Assembly: GCA_903930725.1 (NCBI GenBank)
Contig: CAIYZW010000573.1
Span: forward strand, 1-5,363
Reading direction: 5' to 3'
DNA length: 5,363 bases
From: an uncultured Bacteroidota bacterium
Lineage (GTDB): Bacteria; Bacteroidota; Bacteroidia; Bacteroidales; 4484-276
Below, piece after piece: positions 1 through 5,363 of this stretch. The position numbers and the translations under genes were made by a program. Position 1 is the stretch's first letter; each line of letters starts with the position of its first letter. A model generated the notes under the pieces. It saw only the letters and a program-made list of their open reading frames with translations. It searched no databases and was not told the DNA's origin.

Positions 1-81
1 AAATTCCATCAGGAATATGACTCGATTATCCAAAACGGTTTTGAAGCCATCCTTAATGAATTGAAACAACAAATCCAGTAA
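1..81 (+). CDS. C-terminal end of an unidentified protein (5' truncated)
   Basis: The first reading frame is open from the window edge to a TAA at 79-81 and gives 26 residues ending in ILNELKQQIQ. The other two + frames close early (TGA at 18-20 and at 62-64). The stretch is rich in Glu, Gln, Lys, Leu and Ile and would form an amphipathic helix, a common kind of protein C-terminus. Too little remains to name a family. It ends 100 bases before pruA, and a promoter lies between them, so it is probably a separate transcription unit on the same strand. The frame choice is inference from openness and composition. Confidence 0.5.
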   Translation, partial: KFHQEYDSIIQNGFEAILNELKQQIQ

Positions 82-119
82 AAATTGTTCGATTTAGCCT
101 TTTGACCAAGACAAATTAT

Positions 120-150
120 CATACTTTTGCCACCGAATTGCAAAAATATG
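120..150. promoter_or_regulatory. Inverted repeat overlapping the pruA -7 box, possible operator
   Basis: CATACTTTTGC at 120-130 and GCAAAAATATG at 140-150 are complementary at 10 of 11 positions (only C124/A146 fails), separated by 9 bases. The left arm contains the whole -7 box, and the right arm falls just after the expected transcription start. A dimeric repressor bound here would block the promoter. Because the left arm is probably not transcribed, a DNA operator is more likely than an RNA hairpin. No regulator gene is in the window. Proline and amino-acid catabolic genes in other bacteria are often controlled by Lrp/AsnC-type proteins, but nothing here identifies the binder. A/T-rich sequence produces chance dyads, so this is tentative. 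Confidence 0.4.
122..129 (+). promoter_or_regulatory. Bacteroidota-type -7 promoter box for pruA
   Basis: TACTTTTG fits the Bacteroidota primary sigma factor -7 pattern TAnnTTTG exactly. A TTTG at 101-104 could serve as the -33 element, but its 17-base gap to the -7 box is at or slightly below the short end of the usual range. Transcription would start a few bases after 129, leaving a 5' leader of roughly 45 A/T-rich bases before the pruA ATG. There is no Shine-Dalgarno site in front of the ATG; the upstream bases are A/T-rich, as is usual in this phylum. The motif match is seen directly; promoter activity is inferred. Confidence 0.6.
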
Positions 151-181
151 CAAATCGCTTTTTTAATAAAAATTTAGAGAT

Positions 182-1810
182 ATGAATAACGCAATTTATA
201 ATTTTTTGATACCTGCAAACGAACCCATCCTGGGTTACAAAAAGGGCAGCAAGGGGCGGGTTTTACTCGAAGCCGAACTAAATCGTCAACGGTTAAATCC
301 AATCGAAATCCCTCTGATTATCGGAGGAAAAGAAATCAGGACAAACCAAACCGGGCAGGTACGAATGCCGCATAATCATTCACAAGTTTTGGCAACGTAT
401 TACAAAGCAACCGAAAAAGAAGTGAACCTTGCCATTGATGCGGCCCTAAAGGCGCATTGTATCTGGGCTGACCTTTCGTGGACAGTGAGGGCTGCAATTT
501 TACTAAAAGCGGCTGAACTCATTTCGGGGAAGTACCGTGCTGTGATGAATGCCGCAACAATGTTAGGCCAGAGTAAAAATATCTATCAGTCGGAGATTGA
601 TGCAGTTTGCGAAACAATTGATTTTTTGAAGTTTAATGCTTATTTTGCTTCACGAATTTACGAAATGCAGCCAAGTTCAGCCTTCAACCAACTGAATAAA
701 ATGGAATTCCGTCCGTTGGAAGGCTTTGTTTTTACAGTTAGCCCCTTCAATTTTACCTCGATTGCCTCAAATCTGAACATGGCGCCGGTAATGATGGGAA
801 ATACTACCGTGTGGAAGCCTGCAACAACTTCATTATTATCAAATTACTATCTGATGAAAATTTTCCAGGAAGCAGGCCTTCCTGATGGTGTAATAAATTT
901 TGTGCCGGGAAGTGGTGCACTTATTGGCAAAACAGCCCTCCAATCACCTGATTTGGCGGGGATTCATTTCACGGGATCAAACGAAATATTTAATTTCCTC
1001 TGGAGTGAAGTTTCCAAACATTTGCCTCATTATAAATCATATCCAAGATTGGTTGGCGAAACTGGCGGGAAAAATTTTGTTTTTGTTCATCCATCAGCAA
1101 CAGCAAAAGAAGTGGCTGTAAATGCTTATCGCGGAGCTTTTGAATTTCAGGGACAGAAATGTTCGGCAGTTTCGAGAATGTATGTGCCGGTGTCGTTGTG
1201 GGCCGAGATTAAAAATGAACTTCTCAGGATTGGTGAAGATGCCAGAATGGGCGACATTAACGACCCGATGAATTTTATAAATGCTGTGATTGATGAAGCA
1301 TCGTTTGATAACTGCCTGAACTACATAAATTTTGCTGAAAAATCAGAGGAAGCAGAAATAATTCTTGGTGGTAATGGAAACAAAAGCAAAGGTTTTTTTG
1401 TTGAACCGACCATTATCGTTACCAGCAATCCAAAATTCAAAACGATGGTTGAGGAGATTTTTGGGCCAATATTAACGATATTTATTTACGACGATAACAA
1501 ACTGGAAGAAACTATCGGACTATGCAACACAACTTCGCCTTACGGCCTGACCGGTGCGGTGTTTTCGCGCGACAGGGTTGCAGCGTCAAATATCTGTGAA
1601 CAATTGAGATATGCTGCAGGAAATTTCTACATCAACGATAAACCAACAGGTGCAATTGTTGGTTTACAGCCATTTGGCGGATCAAGGGCTTCGGGAACCA
1701 ACGATAAAGCCGGCGGTGAATTTAATTTGATCAGATGGATCAGCCCAAGAACAATTAAAGAAACTTTTCAGCCGGCATCGGAATACCGGTATGATTATAT
1801 GATTGAATAA
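182..1810 (+). CDS. pruA: L-glutamate gamma-semialdehyde dehydrogenase (1-pyrroline-5-carboxylate dehydrogenase), ALDH4 family
   Basis: This cytosolic enzyme oxidises glutamate-5-semialdehyde, the hydrolysed form of pyrroline-5-carboxylate, to glutamate with NAD+, the second step of proline (and ornithine/arginine) breakdown. The 542 residues match the stand-alone group 1/ALDH4 form in length, not the PutA fusion. Visible landmarks are the ALDH4-type N-terminus with NEPILGYKKGS (13-23), SPFNF with the oxyanion Asn190, cofactor-contacting WKP (211-213), FTGS (263-266), GETGGKN with general-base Glu293, GQKCSA with the catalytic Cys327, EIFGP (425-429), PFGG (497-500) and the ALDH4-like tail SPRTIKETFQP. 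All key residues are present. The ATG at 182 gives a natural ALDH4 N-terminus. The gene ends in three consecutive in-frame TAA codons (1808-1816). It probably shares a transcript with the ALDH7 gene 33 bases on. No proline dehydrogenase gene is in view, so that partner must lie elsewhere. Confidence 0.95.
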   Translation: MNNAIYNFLIPANEPILGYKKGSKGRVLLEAELNRQRLNPIEIPLIIGGKEIRTNQTGQVRMPHNHSQVLATYYKATEKEVNLAIDAALKAHCIWADLSWTVRAAILLKAAELISGKYRAVMNAATMLGQSKNIYQSEIDAVCETIDFLKFNAYFASRIYEMQPSSAFNQLNKMEFRPLEGFVFTVSPFNFTSIASNLNMAPVMMGNTTVWKPATTSLLSNYYLMKIFQEAGLPDGVINFVPGSGALIGKTALQSPDLAGIHFTGSNEIFNFLWSEVSKHLPHYKSYPRLVGETGGKNFVFVHPSATAKEVAVNAYRGAFEFQGQKCSAVSRMYVPVSLWAEIKNELLRIGEDARMGDINDPMNFINAVIDEASFDNCLNYINFAEKSEEAEIILGGNGNKSKGFFVEPTIIVTSNPKFKTMVEEIFGPILTIFIYDDNKLEETIGLCNTTSPYGLTGAVFSRDRVAASNICEQLRYAAGNFYINDKPTGAIVGLQPFGGSRASGTNDKAGGEFNLIRWISPRTIKETFQPASEYRYDYMIE

Positions 1811-1843
1811 TAATAAATTAACTAAGAATTGATACTAACAAAC

Positions 1844-3379
1844 ATGAAGATTGATTTAAGGAATTTAGGGATTGATCCCGTAAATGCAGGTGCAAGCACC
1901 GGTAATGGTTGGCTCGAAACTCACGGCGACGAAACAGCATCGTTTTCGCCCATTGATGGCTCGCTTATTGCAAAAGTTAAAAATGCCACGCTGGATGATT
2001 ACGAGCACCTGATGGCTAAAGCCCAGGAAGCATATTTAAAATGGCGGATTGTTCCGGCACCCAAAAGAGGCGAAGTCGTTCGTCAGATTGGCGAGGCATT
2101 GCGGAAACATAAAGAAGAACTCGGGTATCTTGTTGCCCTCGAGATGGGCAAGATTTACGAGGAAGGCCTTGGCGAAGTGCAGGAAATGATCGACATCTGT
2201 GAGTTTGCCGTGGGGCAGTCGCGTTTGCTTAATGGAGCTACCATGCACTCGGAGCGGCAGTTTCACCGCATGTACGACCAATATCATCCCATCGGTATTG
2301 TAGGAATTATTACGAGCTTTAATTTCCCGGTTGCTGTTTGGGGCTGGAATGCCATGCTTGCGGCTATTGCCGGCGATGTTGTCATCTGGAAGCCAAGCTC
2401 CAAAACACCCCTTTGTGCGATTGCCGTCCAGAAAATCATTTCCGAAACACTCAGGAATAATCAGGTTCCCGAAGGCGTCTTTAATATGATTGTTGCAAAA
2501 TCGTCGGTACTTGGCGATAATTTTGCTGCCGATAAACGAATTCCACTTGTTTCTGTAACCGGCTCAACCGAAGTTGGAAGGAGGGTTTCGGCGATTGTTG
2601 GAAAACGCCTTGGCAAAACAATTCTGGAACTTGGTGGAAATAACGCAGTAATCATCTCACAACATGCCGACCTTGAAATGACGCTTCAATCGGTTGTTTT
2701 TGGCGCTGTTGGAACCTGTGGCCAGCGTTGTACTTCAACCCGCAGGCTGATTATTCACGAATCGGTTTACGAAAACGTGAAAGATCGCCTTGTAGCGGCA
2801 TATAAAAGTATCAGCAACAGGATTGGCGACCCAATTGACAAAGAGACTTTGGTTGGGCCTTTGGTTGATGGAACGGCTGTTAACAATTTCCTTTATGCAA
2901 TCGAAGAAGTCCAGAAAGAAGGCGGGAAATTAATTTACGGTGGCACAAGGCTTACCGGCGAAAATTATCCAAACGGAAATTACGTCCTTCCTGCGGTTGT
3001 TGAAGCCGAGAATCATTACAAAATGGTTCAGCACGAAACATTTGCACCCCTGCTTTATCTGATAAAATATAAAACCATCGAAGAAGCAATCCGTCTTAAT
3101 AATGAGGTTCCGCAGGGTTTATCGTCGTGTATCTTTACCGAAAACCTTGTCGAAGCCGAAAAGTTCCTGTCTGAAACAGGCTCAGATTGCGGTATTGCAA
3201 ATGTAAATCTTGGGACTTCGGGCGCCGAAATTGGTGGCGCTTTTGGTGGCGAAAAAGATACCGGCGGTGGCCGTGAGTCAGGCTCGGATGCCTGGAAAGC
3301 TTACATGCGCCGCCAGACAAATACCATCAACTTTAGCGGACAAACTGCATTGGCTCAGGGAATTACTTTCGATTTTTAA
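1844..3379 (+). CDS. ALDH7-family 2-aminoadipate-6-semialdehyde (piperideine-6-carboxylate) dehydrogenase
   Basis: Family members (human antiquitin ALDH7A1, bacterial AmaB/Pcd) oxidise 2-aminoadipate-6-semialdehyde, in equilibrium with piperideine-6-carboxylate, to 2-aminoadipate in lysine catabolism. Counting from the ATG at 1844 the protein has 511 residues, the usual length. It shows EMGK and EGLGEVQE (about 99-114, an ALDH7 hallmark near the substrate carboxylate site), SFNFP with Asn160, WKPS with Lys183, GSTEVG (240-245), LELGGNN with Glu262, GQRCTS with catalytic Cys296 preceded by Arg295, ETFAP (398-402), and the diagnostic C-terminal run from GGAFGGEK through GGGRESGSDAW (474-484) to YMRR. 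The C-terminal LAQGI also matches antiquitin. A TTG lies in frame 15 bases upstream, but the ATG fits the family N-terminus better. The 33-base gap to pruA has no -7 box, so co-transcription is likely. Family assignment is firm; the exact substrate is inferred, since antiquitins also accept other aldehydes. Confidence 0.9.
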   Translation: MKIDLRNLGIDPVNAGASTGNGWLETHGDETASFSPIDGSLIAKVKNATLDDYEHLMAKAQEAYLKWRIVPAPKRGEVVRQIGEALRKHKEELGYLVALEMGKIYEEGLGEVQEMIDICEFAVGQSRLLNGATMHSERQFHRMYDQYHPIGIVGIITSFNFPVAVWGWNAMLAAIAGDVVIWKPSSKTPLCAIAVQKIISETLRNNQVPEGVFNMIVAKSSVLGDNFAADKRIPLVSVTGSTEVGRRVSAIVGKRLGKTILELGGNNAVIISQHADLEMTLQSVVFGAVGTCGQRCTSTRRLIIHESVYENVKDRLVAAYKSISNRIGDPIDKETLVGPLVDGTAVNNFLYAIEEVQKEGGKLIYGGTRLTGENYPNGNYVLPAVVEAENHYKMVQHETFAPLLYLIKYKTIEEAIRLNNEVPQGLSSCIFTENLVEAEKFLSETGSDCGIANVNLGTSGAEIGGAFGGEKDTGGGRESGSDAWKAYMRRQTNTINFSGQTALAQGITFDF

Positions 3380-3393
3380 AAATTTTTCTGGTC

Positions 3394-3427
3394 GGATTTG
3401 ATGCAAGATTTATTGGCATCTAAATCC
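3394..3427 (+). terminator. Bulged hairpin after the ALDH7 gene, possible terminator or 3'-end stabiliser
   Basis: GGATTTGATGC (3394-3404) can pair with GCATC-T-AAATCC (3416-3427): 11 base pairs with a single bulged T at 3421 and an 11-base loop. It begins 14 bases after the ALDH7 stop codon, where the pruA-ALDH7 transcript should end. No T-run follows directly, so it is not a canonical intrinsic terminator. A second, weaker pairing of AAATCCT (3422-3428) with AGGATTT (3448-3454) is followed by TT and uses the same bases, so the two structures exclude each other. Function is inference. Confidence 0.4.
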
Positions 3428-3617
3428 TCAAACATCACGATACTTTAAGGATTTTTGAAAATGGAAAGTTTTGTGCTTTAATCCAGAGGATTGTAGTCGG
3501 TAAATCATTCACATATTCCTGGTACAACCATAAATTGGTGCATGTTATCTGTAGCCAGACTTAGCCGTTTGGATTTTATTGATGATCGGGAGAATTATTT
3601 TGGTTGGATATTTATCA

Positions 3618-3625
3618 TACCTTTG
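3618..3625 (+). promoter_or_regulatory. Bacteroidota-type -7 promoter box for the secreted propeller gene
   Basis: TACCTTTG matches TAnnTTTG exactly and lies 44 bases before the ATG at 3670, giving an expected leader of about 35-40 bases. The best -33 candidate is TTTG at 3599-3602, only 15 bases upstream of the box, which is short. The 14 bases ending in this box (3612-3625) differ at one position from those ending in the pruA -7 box (116-129). The motif is seen directly; activity is inferred. It implies that this gene is transcribed independently of the two dehydrogenases. Confidence 0.55.
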
Positions 3626-3669
3626 TGTCTGTTTCGACCATTTAAGCAGTAATATAAATATCTAAGAAA

Positions 3670-5363
3670 ATGAAAATCACCAAAATGTTTTTAAACCCGA
3701 AGTTAATCTTTCTGTTCCTGTTAGCAGCATTGATTTTAAATCTCATTAATTCACAAAGTCTGTATGCCCAAAGTTGGTCAGGGTTTCCTGGTGGTGGGAT
3801 GAATGATTGGGTTTATTCATCTACCATTTATAATGGTGATTTAATTGTTGGAGGCAAATTTACTGGTGCGGATGGTGTTAACGCCAACCACATTGCCCGA
3901 TGGGATGGTACAACCTGGTCGGCTTTAGGCGATGGTGTAAACGGAAAGGTTAATGCACTTGTGGTTTACAAAGGAAATTTGATTGCCGGTGGTGAATTTT
4001 TTGAAGCAGGCGGACTTCTGGTAAACTATATTGCCCTTTGGAATGGCTCTTCGTGGAGCGATGAATTAGGCGGCGTTGGGAGTATCGTAACTTCGTTGGC
4101 AGTTATCGGTGATGATTTATATGTGGGTGGCTATTTTACTGAGGCCGACAATCTCCCGGTTAACTATATTGCCAAACGAAATAGCAATGGTTGGTCCGCA
4201 TTAGGCAGCGGAACGGTGGGCACCGAAGGCCAGGTAATGGCTTTATCGGTTTTTAATGGGGAACTTTATGCCGGTGGTTTTTTCACAAATGCCGGTGGAG
4301 TAAGTGCAAATCATATTGCAAAATGGGATGGCATTTCCTGGTCATCGCTGGGAAGCGGCATTAGCAACATCGTTTACACCTTGGGCGAATACAAAGGAAA
4401 TTTAATTGCAGGCGGGCTATTTATGAGTGCCGGCGGAAAACCAGCAAACCATATTGCGTCCTGGAATGGCACAGATTGGTCGGCACTGGGAGGTGGAATG
4501 GGGGGTATTTTTTACCAATATGTTTTTGCACTTCAGGAATATAACGGTGAGTTGATTGCCGGTGGATATTTTACAACTTCTGATGGTTTAACAACCAATG
4601 GCATCGCTAAATGGAATGGCTCATCGTGGAGCGATATGAATGGCGGATTATTTTACCCGGGCAATGTTTATGGTGCGCATACCTTGTGTTTGTATGGAGC
4701 CGATTTGATTGTTGGAGGATTATTTAATTCGCCAAGCTCACATATCGCAATCTGGAATTCGCCTGCTCCTGTTCCGGCGCAGCAATCTATCACTGTTCCG
4801 CAAGGCTGGAGCGGATTGTCGGGTTATGTTTTGCCAGACAATCCGGCTATTGAATCACTTTTTCTTCCTGTACAAAACCAATTGACCATTCTTCAGAATT
4901 TGCAGGGTTTCTATTATCCTTCTCAACAAATTAATACCTTAGGAAACTGGGACTCACAATCAGGCTACGTGGCCAAATTTAACCAGGCAACAACAATTGA
5001 TTTCTCCGGAGTGCTGATGCAGAATGGAACATTAAACCTCGAAGCCGGCTGGAATCTGATCCCTGTGCTATCGACCTGCCCGGTAATTGCAGAAACGTTT
5101 TTTGCTGGTTACGATGTAGGTTTAGTTAAAGAAGTTGCCGGATCGGATTTATACTGGCCGGCAATGGGAATCAATTCGCTCGGGTTGCTGTTGCCTGGAA
5201 AAGCCTATTACGTGCTGATGAACAGCCCCGCAACCATTGGTTTTCCTGATTGCAGCGGTTCAACCTGGCAGTGTGGTAATCCTTTTGTGGATTCAAGGGA
5301 CAATCAGATTTACAACACGGTGCAAATTGGCACTCAGTGCTGGATGTCTGAAAATTTAAATAT
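3670..5363 (+). CDS. Secreted seven-repeat beta-propeller protein with duplicated domain and C-terminal FISUMP domain (3' truncated)
   Basis: The frame is open from ATG 3670 to the window edge: 564 residues with no stop. An in-frame TAA at 3655-3657 rules out a start further upstream. Residues 1-33 are a signal peptide: Lys-containing N-region, hydrophobic core LIFLFLLAALILNLI, likely cut after SLYA at 33. Residues 36-363 hold seven repeats of 46-51 residues, each with WS, a L-[IY]-[VA]-GG strand and usually HIA-x-W-[ND]-G, predicting a seven-bladed beta-propeller. Residues about 374-526 contain two 80-residue copies of one unit (GWSGLSGYV and GWNLIPVLS starts). From about 541, DSRDNQIYNTVQIGTQCWM followed by SENLN is the start of a FISUMP-type domain, cut by the window edge. 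The protein should be exported to the periplasm or cell surface. No catalytic motif is visible and the function is unknown; binding or adhesion is the most natural guess. A C-terminal sorting domain may lie beyond the window. Confidence 0.88.
   Translation, partial: MKITKMFLNPKLIFLFLLAALILNLINSQSLYAQSWSGFPGGGMNDWVYSSTIYNGDLIVGGKFTGADGVNANHIARWDGTTWSALGDGVNGKVNALVVYKGNLIAGGEFFEAGGLLVNYIALWNGSSWSDELGGVGSIVTSLAVIGDDLYVGGYFTEADNLPVNYIAKRNSNGWSALGSGTVGTEGQVMALSVFNGELYAGGFFTNAGGVSANHIAKWDGISWSSLGSGISNIVYTLGEYKGNLIAGGLFMSAGGKPANHIASWNGTDWSALGGGMGGIFYQYVFALQEYNGELIAGGYFTTSDGLTTNGIAKWNGSSWSDMNGGLFYPGNVYGAHTLCLYGADLIVGGLFNSPSSHIAIWNSPAPVPAQQSITVPQGWSGLSGYVLPDNPAIESLFLPVQNQLTILQNLQGFYYPSQQINTLGNWDSQSGYVAKFNQATTIDFSGVLMQNGTLNLEAGWNLIPVLSTCPVIAETFFAGYDVGLVKEVAGSDLYWPAMGINSLGLLLPGKAYYVLMNSPATIGFPDCSGSTWQCGNPFVDSRDNQIYNTVQIGTQCWMSENLN
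3775..4758 (+). repeat. Seven tandem coding repeats (predicted propeller blades)
   Basis: The WS positions that open the units fall at residues 36, 83, 129, 175, 224, 270 and 320 of the secreted protein, and the GG pairs at 61, 107, 153, 202, 248, 298 and 349, so there are exactly seven units, spaced 46 to 51 residues apart. The last unit closes with HIAIWN (358-363). Unit 3 is the most divergent: its closing strand reads IAKRNSNGW, with Arg170 where the others have Trp. The consensus resembles glycine-rich propeller repeats common in secreted Bacteroidota proteins and, loosely, those of fungal Rax2. That comparison is from memory. Confidence 0.8.
4786..5250 (+). repeat. Two-copy coding repeat of about 80 residues
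   Basis: Residues about 373-446 and 454-527 of the secreted protein align as two copies of one unit. GW occurs at 379-380 and 460-461, YYP at 415-417 against YWP at 495-497, INTLG at 421-425 against INSLG at 501-505, and GYVAKF at 432-437 against AYYVLM at 512-517. The offset is 80 residues throughout, 81 at the first landmark. A similar region occurs before C-terminal sorting or FISUMP domains in other Bacteroidota exported proteins, as far as I recall; I know of no established function. Confidence 0.65.

Noticed and set aside
900..1121. A 73-residue + strand frame inside pruA.
   Set aside because: It is an out-of-frame shadow of the conserved cofactor-binding and Glu293 region of PruA and has no plausible protein character.
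1829..1843. In-frame TTG start that would extend the ALDH7 protein by five residues (MILTN).
   Set aside because: The ATG at 1844 gives the normal family length and N-terminus; the TTG has no ribosome binding site or family support.
2036..2655. Antisense open frames within the ALDH7 gene (2036-2287 and 2461-2655, - strand).
   Set aside because: They lie wholly inside a well-supported gene, have no family resemblance, and reflect codon structure of the sense strand.
3135..3401. Open frames overlapping the 3' end of the ALDH7 gene (3135-3320 on -, 3210-3401 on +).
   Set aside because: Both overlap the highly conserved ALDH7 C-terminal signature, which must be the real coding frame; the predicted peptides are of low quality.
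3401..3448. A 15-codon ORF inside the hairpin region after the ALDH7 gene, which could be read as an attenuator leader peptide.
   Set aside because: It has no run of regulatory codons and no ribosome binding signal, and it starts inside the hairpin stem. Short ORFs of this size are expected by chance.
3542..3652. A 36-codon ORF (ATG to TAA) with a hydrophobic second half containing WIFIIPLCLF, resembling a small membrane peptide.
   Set aside because: It covers the -7 box of the next gene, has no recognisable start signal, and its hydrophobic residues come from T-rich promoter sequence. Without conservation in relatives it is best treated as chance.
3775..4758. Regularly spaced repeated DNA that might suggest a CRISPR array or other non-coding repeat.
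   Set aside because: The period is about 138-153 bases, the repeats are degenerate, and the frame stays open through all of them, so they are protein repeats.

Overview
The window looks like Bacteroidota chromosome. Three things point there: two promoter -7 boxes that fit the phylum's TAnnTTTG pattern, A-rich sequence instead of Shine-Dalgarno sites before the start codons, and a secreted protein that ends in a FISUMP-type (Fibrobacter succinogenes major paralogous) domain. The composition and protein style suggest a free-living or anaerobic Bacteroidales/Marinilabiliales-like lineage, but that rank is inference. All recognisable genes are on the + strand.

Layout. Bases 1-81 are the last 26 codons of an unidentified gene. 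Bases 82-181 are a promoter region with a -7 box sitting inside an operator-like inverted repeat. Bases 182-1810 encode PruA (L-glutamate gamma-semialdehyde dehydrogenase, ALDH4 family). After 33 bases with no visible promoter, 1844-3379 encode an ALDH7-family (antiquitin/AmaB-like) 2-aminoadipate semialdehyde dehydrogenase. Bases 3380-3669 (290 bases) hold no convincing gene; they contain one hairpin (possible terminator) and the promoter of the next gene. From 3670 to the window edge runs an open, 3'-truncated gene for a large secreted protein: signal peptide, seven repeats that should form a seven-bladed beta-propeller, a domain made of two 80-residue copies of one unit, and the beginning of a FISUMP domain.

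How the genes work together. The two dehydrogenases form a likely two-gene catabolic operon. They are paralogous NAD(P)-dependent enzymes that oxidise chemically analogous substrates. PruA takes glutamate-5-semialdehyde, the open form of pyrroline-5-carboxylate, to glutamate in proline/ornithine breakdown. The ALDH7 enzyme takes 2-aminoadipate-6-semialdehyde, the open form of piperideine-6-carboxylate, to 2-aminoadipate in lysine breakdown. The secreted protein has its own promoter and no evident functional tie to them.

I found no mobile element, CRISPR array, RNA gene or defence-like system. The more interesting points are the operator-like repeat at the pruA promoter, the pairing of ALDH4 with ALDH7, and the architecture and internal duplications of the truncated secreted protein.
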